DNA of 64,000 nucleotides from DTFZ01 sp050260375 (lineage in GTDB: Bacteria > Bacillota > Clostridia > Christensenellales > SZUA-584), in the NCBI GenBank assembly GCA_050260375.1, contig JBLNCA010000037.1, positions 310,001 to 374,000 of the forward strand, in the 5' to 3' direction. Below, in pieces: positions 7,356-14,938 of the stretch. Position 1 is the stretch's first letter, and each line of letters opens with the position of its first letter. The position numbers were made by a program, and so were the translations under genes. The notes below the pieces were generated by a model. That model was not told the origin of the DNA. It searched no databases and was given only the letters and a program-made list of their open reading frames with translations.

Positions 7356-7943
7356 TTGACAAAGAAAAAGACAAGCAAAAAGAAGAAACTTTGGGTACCT
7401 AAAATACTTATCATCACCCTTATAATAGCGGGCGGGATAAGCGTTGTTACGGAGTCGCTTATGGGACAGGTTTCCATAATAGCGGTCGCTTTTATTATTT
7501 TTGCGATAATGCTCGTAGGCATAATATTCGATATCATATCGGTAGCCGTAACTTCCTGCGACGCGGCTCCGTTTATTTCGATGGCGTCAAGAAAAATAAA
7601 AAAAGCAAAAAGCGCAATTATACTGCTTAAGAACGCCGATATAGTTTCCAATATCTGCGGAGACGTTGTGGGCGACATATGCGGAATAGTAAGCGGCGCG
7701 GCGGGCGCGGCCATATCGGTAAAGCTCGCGATAGACGAGCAGGGCGGCTTTATATGGCCTATTGTCATATCGAGCGTAATTGCCGCATTAACGGTTGCCG
7801 GCAAAGCGATGGGGAAAGCCGTCGCGATAAAGCGGAACAAGGAAATAGTCAGCCTGGTGTCATACGTTTTCATGTTTTTTGTACGGGAGAAAAAGAGCGG
7901 ACAGAATGGCAGAAAAAAAGAGGATAGACGTTTACCTGTTTGA
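7356..7943 (+). CDS. oapA: OLE-associated membrane protein OapA
   Basis: 195 residues, starting at TTG 7356 with TGGAG seven bases upstream, 35 bases after the end of the OLE terminal helix. The N-terminus is strongly basic (MTKKKTSKKKKL), suited to RNA contact. About four hydrophobic segments follow (near residues 17-34, 40-64, 108-125 and 134-152), then a basic C-terminus. The conserved DxxxD motif of OapA is present as DVVGD (residues 103-107). Known OapA proteins bring OLE RNA to the membrane as a complex. The gene overlaps tlyA by 38 bases, so OLE, oapA and tlyA are probably one transcript. Confidence rests on the combined context and motif. Confidence 0.88.
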   Translation: MTKKKTSKKKKLWVPKILIITLIIAGGISVVTESLMGQVSIIAVAFIIFAIMLVGIIFDIISVAVTSCDAAPFISMASRKIKKAKSAIILLKNADIVSNICGDVVGDICGIVSGAAGAAISVKLAIDEQGGFIWPIVISSVIAALTVAGKAMGKAVAIKRNKEIVSLVSYVFMFFVREKKSGQNGRKKEDRRLPV

Positions 7944-8700
7944 AAACGGCTTCGCTGAAAGCAGGGAAAAGGCAAAAGCGCTGGTAATCGCCGGGGCCGT
8001 GTATGTGGACGGGCAGCGGTGCGACAGGCCGTCGTCGCCCATCGGCGAAGGGCAGGTCGTAACGGTTAAGAAAGCCGAAGGTTACGTAAGCCGCGGCGGC
8101 AAAAAGCTTGAAAAGGCGCTTGAGTGCTTTGATATAGACATAAGAGGCATAACGGCCGTGGACGTGGGCGCTTCGACGGGCGGGTTTACCGACTGCATGC
8201 TGCAGCATGGCGCAGAGTTTGTGTACGCGGTGGACGTAGGCCACGGGCAGCTTGCGTGGAGCCTCCGTCAAGACAGCCGCGTATGCGTTATGGAACACTG
8301 CAACGCAAGATACCTAAAGCGCGAAATGTTCGACAAAGACGTTAGGTTTGCCAGCATAGACGTATCTTTCATATCGTTAAAGCTAATACTTCCCGCGCTG
8401 ATTGACGCGCTAACCGCACCTTTTGGCATTGTAGCGCTTATAAAGCCGCAGTTTGAAGCAGGAAGAGAAAACGTAGGGAAAAAAGGCGTAGTGCGCGACA
8501 AAAACGTGCACGAAAACGTGATTGCCGGCATACTTGAATTCGCCCGCGGGTTAGGGCTCGCGGTATGCGGCCTTTCGTACAGCCCCATTAAAGGCCCCGA
8601 AGGAAACATAGAATACCTTGCGTACTTTAAGAGCGAAGGCGAAAGCGCCGACGTGGATATAAAAGCGGTAGTCGAACAAGCGCATATTAACGTAGTTTAA
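7906..8700 (+). CDS. tlyA: TlyA-family rRNA 2'-O-methyltransferase / hemolysin-like
   Basis: 264 residues from ATG 7906. An N-terminal S4 RNA-binding domain (MAEKKRIDVYLFENGFAESR, then KALVIAGAVYVDGQR) is followed by an FtsJ-type methyltransferase domain with the SAM-binding motif DVGASTGGFTDCML. TlyA methylates the 2'-OH of specific rRNA cytidines in some bacteria; in Firmicutes (YqxC) the substrate is less clear. A TTG at 7879 would lengthen it by nine residues but ATG 7906 aligns with the usual start. It overlaps oapA and is followed by a 68-base gap before nadK. Confidence 0.92.
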   Translation: MAEKKRIDVYLFENGFAESREKAKALVIAGAVYVDGQRCDRPSSPIGEGQVVTVKKAEGYVSRGGKKLEKALECFDIDIRGITAVDVGASTGGFTDCMLQHGAEFVYAVDVGHGQLAWSLRQDSRVCVMEHCNARYLKREMFDKDVRFASIDVSFISLKLILPALIDALTAPFGIVALIKPQFEAGRENVGKKGVVRDKNVHENVIAGILEFARGLGLAVCGLSYSPIKGPEGNIEYLAYFKSEGESADVDIKAVVEQAHINVV

Positions 8701-8731
8701 AAAGTATTTTTTTCCGGCACACCAATCGTGG

Positions 8732-8760
8732 TTGTATAATTATCCAATATTTATTATAAT
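8732..8760 (+). promoter_or_regulatory. possible promoter giving a nearly leaderless nadK transcript
   Basis: TTGTAT (8732-8737), 17 bases, TATAAT (8755-8760). The expected start (about 8767) is only two bases before the nadK ATG at 8769, and no strong SD precedes that ATG. A second TATAAT at 8735-8740 overlaps the -35 box and could instead be the true -10 of an upstream start. Confidence 0.4.
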
Positions 8761-8768
8761 GAACAGGT

Positions 8769-9611
8769 ATGAATATTAAAAAAGCAGGAATATTTTCAAA
8801 CCCCGATAAAGACCCGAATCTGGATGACGCAAAAAAGGTTGCGGAATGCCTGCGCGCGCGCGGAATCCGTGCTTTTTTTGATAAAAACGCGCTGCCCGAA
8901 GGAGAAAGCGACGTTTTGGATTACGCAAATATCGATTGCCTGATTGTACTCGGCGGGGACGGCACGCTGCTGCGAGCGGCCTCAAAAGCGAGCAAACACG
9001 GCGTTCCTATGTTGGGCGTAAATTTAGGCCGTCTGGGCTTTTTGACGGAGATTGAACTTGGCGGCATCGGAAAAGCCGTAGACGATATATTAAGCGGCAA
9101 CTATACACTCGAGCGGCGCATAATGCTGCGCTGCGCGGTAAAGAACAACGGGAACACCGTGTTTGAAATCGACGCGTTAAACGACATAGCCGTGCTTAAA
9201 AAAGACATCGCGAGAACAATAGATATAGAGCTTATTATAAACGGAGACGTTGCGGACAGCGTGCAATGCGACGGCATGCTTGTTTCCACACCCACAGGCT
9301 CCACCGCATACTCGCTTTCGGCTGGCGGGCCTATCGTTAGCCCCAAGCTCGACTGCATTGTAACGACGCCGATTTGCCCTCATTCGCTGCATTCAAAGAC
9401 GCTGGTTACCGCACCCGGCGATGAGATCGTAATAAAACCGCTCTCCGAGAGCGGGGTGGTGCTTATTTCCGACGGCAAGCTGAAATGCGAAATAAAAAGC
9501 GGAGAAACCGTACATATCAGCAAGTCGGAAAACCAGGCTGTTTTTATCAGATTCCGTGAGAATTATTTTTACACGCTGCTCCGGTCAAAGTTCTTAAACT
9601 GGGACAGATAG
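8769..9611 (+). CDS. nadK: NAD kinase
   Basis: 280 residues. Phosphorylates NAD to NADP using ATP or polyphosphate, a cytoplasmic and essential step. Seen: the GGDGTLLRA motif around residue 59, NLGRLGFLTEIE, and the catalytic-core block DGMLVSTPTGSTAYSLSAGGP. Length is normal for the family. It lies between tlyA and argR, as in most Clostridia and Bacilli. The SD before ATG is weak (only CAGG within AACAGGT), in line with the possibly leaderless promoter described separately. Confidence 0.95.
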   Translation: MNIKKAGIFSNPDKDPNLDDAKKVAECLRARGIRAFFDKNALPEGESDVLDYANIDCLIVLGGDGTLLRAASKASKHGVPMLGVNLGRLGFLTEIELGGIGKAVDDILSGNYTLERRIMLRCAVKNNGNTVFEIDALNDIAVLKKDIARTIDIELIINGDVADSVQCDGMLVSTPTGSTAYSLSAGGPIVSPKLDCIVTTPICPHSLHSKTLVTAPGDEIVIKPLSESGVVLISDGKLKCEIKSGETVHISKSENQAVFIRFRENYFYTLLRSKFLNWDR

Positions 9612-9644
9612 AAAACAAGATATAAAACTTAAGAGGGTGATGGG

Positions 9645-10106
9645 ATGAAACAGGGAAGGCAGAGCGCAATACTTGAGATTATCGGTAAATACGATGTCGA
9701 GACGCAGGACGAGCTTTCGGCAATTCTTAAAGAACGCGGCTTCGAAGTAACCCAGGCGACCATTTCACGGGATATCAAGGAACTCAAACTGGTAAAGGTG
9801 CAGTCCGGCAACGGCACGTATAAATACGCCGTCGCAAGCAATGGGCAGCACGGCAAGCTGGACGTGCTAAAAAGGGTGTTCAAGGAAACGGTGGTCTCCG
9901 TGCAGCAGGCGGCTGCGCTTGTCATAGTAAAGACGATAACTGGAAGCGCCAACGCCGCGGCCGAAGCGATAGACGCGCTCAACCTGCCCGAGGTAGCAGG
10001 AACGCTCGCGGGGGACAATACGATATTCATAGCGGTAAAAGAAGAAGGGGAGCAAAGGAAAGTTATTGAGGAGCTGACGAAGCTGATAGGTTCGAAAAAC
10101 GCCTGA
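9645..10106 (+). CDS. argR: Arginine repressor ArgR/AhrC
   Basis: 153 residues. The N-terminal winged helix-turn-helix (DVETQDELSAILKERGFEVTQATISRDIKELKLVKV) binds ARG boxes. The C-terminal domain, ending GTLAGDNTIFIAVK, forms the arginine-binding hexamer. It represses arginine synthesis and activates catabolism when arginine is high. AAGAGGGTGATGGG precedes the ATG. No ARG box was recognised nearby. In this genome it may also bear on the arginine-fed polyamine operon at 52-56 kb, but that is inference. Confidence 0.95.
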   Translation: MKQGRQSAILEIIGKYDVETQDELSAILKERGFEVTQATISRDIKELKLVKVQSGNGTYKYAVASNGQHGKLDVLKRVFKETVVSVQQAAALVIVKTITGSANAAAEAIDALNLPEVAGTLAGDNTIFIAVKEEGEQRKVIEELTKLIGSKNA

Positions 10107-10125
10107 ATAAAATGAGCGTGAAAAT

Positions 10126-11814
10126 ATGCTTAGCAGACTTATAATAAAAAACATCGCGCTTATAAACGAAATAGAGATATCGCTTTGCGAAGGCATGAAT
10201 GTGCTTTCGGGGGAAACGGGCGCGGGCAAATCCATTATCGTTGATTCCGTAAACCTTGTGCTGGGCGAGAGGGCAGACAGGGAGCTTATACGCACCGGGT
10301 GTCAGAACGCTTCGGTGGAAGCGTGGTTTGAGAATGCGCCGCAGGCTGTATGCGATATACTCGCTTCACAGCAGATTGAATACGAAGGCGAACTTGTGCT
10401 CTCAAGGGAACTAAGCGCGTCGGGCAAAAACGTTTGCCGCGTAAACGGCGTGCTGGTAACGCTTTCGCTGCTTAAAGAAATAAGCGATCTGCTTGTGGAC
10501 ATACACGGCCAGCATGAGCACCAGTCGCTTTTTGACGAGAAAAACCATATAACGATGCTGGACGGCTTTGACGTGCGCATAGACGAGGCAAAAGCGCAGG
10601 TAAAGGCAGCTTTCATCGATTATACCGAGGCCGCAAGAAGGCTAAAGAGCCTTTTCGGCGCAGCGGGCGACAGGGAGCGCAGGATAGACATACTGCGTTT
10701 CCAGATAGACGAGATACAAAAGGCGAATATTAAAGAGGGCGAAGAGGAAGAGCTGCTTCTAAGAAAGAAGCGCATGAACGCTTCGGAAGAGATAATGGAG
10801 TCGCTTAATTCGGCGTACGAATCGCTCTATGCGTCGGAGGATTTCAACGCGCTTTCGGCGCTGAAGGATATAAGCGTTAAGCTATCGGGGCTCGGACGCA
10901 TAGACGAAAAATATGAACGTATGGCCTCGACCGTTAACGACGCATACTATACTCTTGAAGAAACGGCCTCTTGTTTACGTAAAGAGATGGACGAACTAAG
11001 CTTCGACCCTAACGAGCTGGAGGAAGTCGAAGAGAGGCTGCTGCTTATAAGCAACTTAAAACGCAAATATCAGGACCCGTGCGTAACGGGGGAATATATC
11101 AAAAAAGCCGAGCAGGAGCTTTCCGACCTAGTGAACAGCGAAGCGCTGGCGGAAAAGCTGACCGCTGAAGTTAAGCGGCAAAAAATCGCGCTGTACGAAA
11201 AATCCGTAGCGCTTTCAAACTTAAGGCGGGAGGCTGCCGCGGCGTTCGAACACAAGATGAAAAAGCAGCTTGCCGACCTTGGCATGACCGCGGCGAGCTT
11301 CTCGGTGAAATTTTCGGATATTGCTTCAATAGACGAGTGCGCGTTTTCGGAAAACGGAATAGACTCCGCCGAGTTTTACATATCCGCCAACGCGGGCGAG
11401 CCGGAGAAGCCGCTTAAAAAGGTGGCTTCGGGCGGCGAGGTGTCGCGCATAATGCTGGCTATCAAGAACATAGCCGCCGACCGGGGCGGCATACCCACGG
11501 TGATATTCGACGAGATAGACACAGGCATAAGCGGAAGAATGGCGCAGGTAGTAGCCGAAAAGCTGCAAACGATATCGCGCTCAAGGCAGGTTTTATGCGT
11601 CACGCACCTGCCGCAGATAGCGTGCATGGGCGACAGGCATTTTCTTGTTTCCAAGGAAAGCGACGGCAAGACCACGAACACATACATAAGCGAGCTGAGC
11701 GGCGAAGAGCGCGTGTCGGAGATAGCGCGGCTTTCGGGCGGCGATTCCGACGTCGCAAAGGACCACGCGCGCGAAATGCTTATACGCGCCAAAAACTTTA
11801 AAACGTCAACATGA
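10126..11814 (+). CDS. recN: DNA repair protein RecN
   Basis: 562 residues, an SMC-like ATPase for double-strand break repair. Walker A is GETGAGKSIIVDSV near residue 30. A long charged helical middle (about 160-380) forms the coiled coil. Signature ASGGEVSRIMLAIK and Walker B VIFDEIDTGISGRMA are near residues 430-470, followed by the D-loop/H-loop region VTHLPQIA. Starts 19 bases after argR, so likely the same transcript. The gene ends before a hairpin that covers the spoIVB ribosome site. Confidence 0.96.
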   Translation: MLSRLIIKNIALINEIEISLCEGMNVLSGETGAGKSIIVDSVNLVLGERADRELIRTGCQNASVEAWFENAPQAVCDILASQQIEYEGELVLSRELSASGKNVCRVNGVLVTLSLLKEISDLLVDIHGQHEHQSLFDEKNHITMLDGFDVRIDEAKAQVKAAFIDYTEAARRLKSLFGAAGDRERRIDILRFQIDEIQKANIKEGEEEELLLRKKRMNASEEIMESLNSAYESLYASEDFNALSALKDISVKLSGLGRIDEKYERMASTVNDAYYTLEETASCLRKEMDELSFDPNELEEVEERLLLISNLKRKYQDPCVTGEYIKKAEQELSDLVNSEALAEKLTAEVKRQKIALYEKSVALSNLRREAAAAFEHKMKKQLADLGMTAASFSVKFSDIASIDECAFSENGIDSAEFYISANAGEPEKPLKKVASGGEVSRIMLAIKNIAADRGGIPTVIFDEIDTGISGRMAQVVAEKLQTISRSRQVLCVTHLPQIACMGDRHFLVSKESDGKTTNTYISELSGEERVSEIARLSGGDSDVAKDHAREMLIRAKNFKTST

Positions 11815-11850
11815 CCAATATATTATAAAAAGTCAGGAAGTATAATTTCA

Positions 11851-11895
11851 AACGCCTCTAACGACAATAATAAAGAAGTTTAAGTTAGAGGTGTT
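11851..11895 (+). promoter_or_regulatory. hairpin that buries the spoIVB Shine-Dalgarno / terminator
   Basis: AACGCCTCTAAC (11851-11862) pairs over 12 bases (one G-U) with GTTAGAGGTGTT (11884-11895). The 3' arm contains AGAGGTG, the ribosome site for spoIVB (TTG at 11899), and is followed by TTATTG. A transcript reading through from recN would either stop here or be unable to start spoIVB translation. A TATAAT at 11841-11846 lies just before the 5' arm. Confidence 0.55.
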
Positions 11896-11898
11896 TTA

Positions 11899-13161
11899 TT
11901 GAAACGGGTTATTAAACTATCAGGAATACTATTCGTGCTTCTGTTATGCGCTGCCTATTTTCTGCCGGCAATGCAGAGCTATGCGCATATTCCCAGCGAA
12001 ATATTTATAAGAAAAGGTTCATCGAGGGTAATTGACTTGGGGCTGCCGGTCAAGGCGGACGTTATTTCCCAGGGCGTTATCGATATTAAAAGCGAGACGC
12101 TCGAAGAAGCGACGGGCATGCAGAGCCCGCTGGTTATAGAATCGATAGGCAACGGCGACGCTACGATAGAGCTCTCGCTGCTGGGAGTGCCGCTCAAAAC
12201 CGTAAAGGTGAGCGTAAACGACGAAATGATGCTGATACCCGGCGGGCAGAGCATAGGCGTCACATTGTACACAAAGGGCGCGCTGGTGGTAGGCATAACG
12301 GGCGTAGAAACGGAAAACGGCGAGATAGTGAATCCCGCGAGGGAGGCAGGCCTTCTGCCCGGCGACGTGATACTTTCAATAAACGGTAAGGAAATCGAAG
12401 ACGCATACCATATGCTTAAGATGGAAAACGAAGCCGAGGGAGACCTCGACATAGTTGTCGACCGTAACGGCAAGAAGATAAAACTTAAGATAAAGCCCGT
12501 AAGAGACCCGTCGGACGGAAAAATGAGGCTGGGCATATGGGTAAGGGACAACACGGCAGGCGTGGGCACGCTTACCTTTGTAACGCCCAACGACAGGAAA
12601 TACGGAGGCTTGGGGCACGCGATATGCGACCTTGACACCGGGAACATACTCAGCGTAAAGGAAGGGGAGATATTCTTTTCGCAGGTAGTGCAGGTAAACA
12701 AGGGGGAAAGCGGCGTGCCCGGCGAGATACAGGGGGAATTCATCAACTCGCAAAAGACGATGGGAACGATAGAAAAGAATACCGATTATGGCATATACGG
12801 CACGATATTCGACGAGGTGGATTTAAATACGTTTGCCCGGCCGATACCCGCCGCCCACAGGAACGAGGTAAAAACGGGGCCGGCAGAGATACTCGCTATG
12901 ATAGACAACAAAGGCGTAAAGGCGTTCGACTGCGAGATTATCAAAGTCAATCCCCAGGACGAGCCCGGCCAGAAGGGCATAGTGCTGCAGATAACCGACA
13001 AAGAGCTTCTTTCAAAAACGGGAGGCATCGTGCAGGGAATGAGCGGAAGCCCAATAATACAGAACGGAAAGCTAATAGGAGCCGTTACCCACGTATTCGT
13101 AAACAACCCTACAAAGGGCTACGGGCTGTTTATCGACTGGATGATAGAGCAGCTCTATTAA
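11899..13161 (+). CDS. spoIVB: SpoIVB sporulation serine peptidase
   Basis: 420 residues. An N-terminal membrane anchor (GILFVLLLCAAYFLPA) is followed by a PDZ domain (NPAREAGLLPGDVILSINGKEIED, around residues 150-175) and an S55 peptidase domain. Catalytic candidates are His in GLGHAICDLDTG and Ser in GGIVQGMSGSPII. SpoIVB is made in the forespore and cleaves SpoIVFA to start sigma-K processing. Starts with TTG and has a strong but hairpin-covered SD. Its place between recN and spo0A is the standard Firmicutes order. Confidence 0.96.
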   Translation: MKRVIKLSGILFVLLLCAAYFLPAMQSYAHIPSEIFIRKGSSRVIDLGLPVKADVISQGVIDIKSETLEEATGMQSPLVIESIGNGDATIELSLLGVPLKTVKVSVNDEMMLIPGGQSIGVTLYTKGALVVGITGVETENGEIVNPAREAGLLPGDVILSINGKEIEDAYHMLKMENEAEGDLDIVVDRNGKKIKLKIKPVRDPSDGKMRLGIWVRDNTAGVGTLTFVTPNDRKYGGLGHAICDLDTGNILSVKEGEIFFSQVVQVNKGESGVPGEIQGEFINSQKTMGTIEKNTDYGIYGTIFDEVDLNTFARPIPAAHRNEVKTGPAEILAMIDNKGVKAFDCEIIKVNPQDEPGQKGIVLQITDKELLSKTGGIVQGMSGSPIIQNGKLIGAVTHVFVNNPTKGYGLFIDWMIEQLY

Positions 13162-13180
13162 ATGCGATAATTGGATAATA

Positions 13181-13208
13181 TTGAGTTTTTTTGACATAAG
13201 AGTATAAT
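13181..13208 (+). promoter_or_regulatory. promoter upstream of spo0A
   Basis: TTGAGT (13181-13186), a 16-base spacer and TATAAT (13203-13208). TTTGACA inside the spacer is one base from a reversed 0A box (TTCGACA), so autoregulation is possible. Sigma-H elements were not clear. Confidence 0.5.
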
Positions 13209-13308
13209 CGGGCAGGGTTTTGGAATATTACGTGGAATATACTTAATATTGTAACAATTTTCACAACAAATGAATCGCGCTTTAAACACAATTGAGGAAT
13301 TTATCAAT

Positions 13309-14094
13309 ATGGGAACAATATCCAAAGCAAACAGATATAAAACCATACTTGCCGATAACAACCGAGATTATCTAAAGCTGCTGACTTCATTTCTTGAAGA
13401 GACCGGTATGTTTACAATCGAAGATTACGCTTTTGACGGGCGCATGGCTTACGAGCTTACAATGAAATCAAAGCCCGATTTGCTCGTGCTCGATCTCATT
13501 ATGCCGGTGCTCGACGGGTTTGCGGTTTTGGAGGAGCTTGCAAAAAGCGATTACGACGGGAATACGAGAATGGTAATGACGTCCGCAGTAAACCTTGAGT
13601 TTGTAATGAAAAAGGCCGAGAGCTACGGCGTTGACTACATATTCATAAAGCCGTTCGACAAAGAGGTGTTCAAAAAGCGTATCGTGGAGATAATGTCCTT
13701 CAGCAAAGAATGCGGGACCAAAGGGGCCAAAGCAAAAGCCGACCCGTGCGACATGGTAACAAGGCATATAAAAGCCATAGGAATTTCGGCCAACATAAGG
13801 GGGTACTATTATCTGCGCGAAGCGATACTGCTCGTGCACAACAACTTCGAACTTATGAGCCAGCTTACGACAGGACTTTATGTTTCCGTAGCCAAGAAAT
13901 ACAACTCTACGCCCCAAAGGGTGGAGCGCGCGATGAGGCACGCGATAGAAACGGCGTGGAACAAGGGAAACGTCGAAGTACTGGAGGATTTCTTCGGATA
14001 TACGATAATGGATACAAAAGGCAAGCCGACCAACGGGGAGTTTATTGCAATGCTTGCCGACAAGCTTAACACGGAACTCAAATACGTCGATTAG
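13309..14094 (+). CDS. spo0A: Spo0A, master regulator of sporulation
   Basis: 261 residues from ATG 13309, with GAGGA ten bases upstream; the in-frame ATG at 13270 has no SD and adds 13 atypical residues. The receiver domain has acidic residues near D16, phospho-acceptor D62 in LLVLDLIMPVLDG and the switch Lys in FIKPFD. The linker leads to the DNA-binding domain with TPQRVERAMRHAIETAW, diagnostic of Spo0A. When phosphorylated it binds 0A boxes and commits the cell to sporulation. It strongly supports a spore-forming lineage. Confidence 0.97.
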   Translation: MGTISKANRYKTILADNNRDYLKLLTSFLEETGMFTIEDYAFDGRMAYELTMKSKPDLLVLDLIMPVLDGFAVLEELAKSDYDGNTRMVMTSAVNLEFVMKKAESYGVDYIFIKPFDKEVFKKRIVEIMSFSKECGTKGAKAKADPCDMVTRHIKAIGISANIRGYYYLREAILLVHNNFELMSQLTTGLYVSVAKKYNSTPQRVERAMRHAIETAWNKGNVEVLEDFFGYTIMDTKGKPTNGEFIAMLADKLNTELKYVD

Positions 14095-14154
14095 CATACG
14101 CGCATTTTGGCCCGCATATTTATCTTAAAAGATAATATGGAGGGCTGTTTTGCG

Positions 14155-14775
14155 TTGCTTGCAAGGCTGAAAAGACGGATAACAATGGACGTGCTGGATA
14201 ACAGAGCGCAGTATCTGCTGCTCGTTTTTTTCCTTGTAGTGGGCATTACCGCGGGCACGTTTACTATAAGCCTGATGGAACCGGGCGAAAAGTCCGCGCT
14301 TACCGGCTACCTCGATACGCTGTTTGACGCCTTAAGAACGCAGAACATAAACCACTTTGCAGTGTTTATACACGCGTTTTTGCAGGACACGCTTCTGTTC
14401 GGTGCGCTTACGATGTTTTCGCTCGTAATGTTCGGTTTGCTCGTCATACCTTTGCTTATGATAGTAAAAGGCTTTCTTGTGGGCTTCGCGGTGGGTGCGC
14501 TTTCGGTAAACCTCGGGGCGGGAGGCTTTGCCGCAATAGTTTTCTGCGAGTTCATACCCAATATAGTGCTCATACCCTGCGTATGCAAGGCGGGCGTTGC
14601 CGGGCTCAACAACTGCATAACCGTTATTAAGAACAGAAAAATACCCTATACCGCCAAAGACAGGCTGCTCTGTTCTAGGCCGCACATATCAAAAATGTTT
14701 TCGATATATCTTTTTTCGCTTCTCGGTGTTATAATAGAAACGCTGCTGACGCCCGCGCTTATAAAATTAATCTGA
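14155..14775 (+). CDS. spoIIM: Stage II sporulation protein M
   Basis: About 206 residues from TTG 14155, ten bases after GGAGGG; TTG 14107 in the same frame would add 16 residues. Four or five membrane segments are seen, with the family block VIPLLMIVKGFLVGFAVGAL and FCEFIPNIVLIP. SpoIIM forms, with SpoIID and SpoIIP, the complex that thins septal peptidoglycan for forespore engulfment. SpoIID and SpoIIP are not in the window. It follows spo0A closely, as in many Clostridia. Confidence 0.88.
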   Translation: MLARLKRRITMDVLDNRAQYLLLVFFLVVGITAGTFTISLMEPGEKSALTGYLDTLFDALRTQNINHFAVFIHAFLQDTLLFGALTMFSLVMFGLLVIPLLMIVKGFLVGFAVGALSVNLGAGGFAAIVFCEFIPNIVLIPCVCKAGVAGLNNCITVIKNRKIPYTAKDRLLCSRPHISKMFSIYLFSLLGVIIETLLTPALIKLI

Positions 14776-14853
14776 TATTCGGGTATATTTGCGCAAAATG
14801 AGACAAATAATTCGTAATATGAGTGTTTTGCAGCATATTTATACGAAATCCTG

Positions 14854-14882
14854 TTGTACAAGCTATTTGTCAATGGTATAAT
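14854..14882 (+). promoter_or_regulatory. promoter of ppdK
   Basis: TTGTAC (14854-14859), 17-base spacer, TATAAT (14877-14882), with TGG directly before it giving an extended -10. The leader to ATG 14939 is about 50 bases and shows AAGGAG. Confidence 0.75.
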
Positions 14883-14938
14883 TCTATGAAGTTAAAAACA
14901 GCTTTTGGCTGAAATTATATGTTTTAAGGAGTTGCGTA

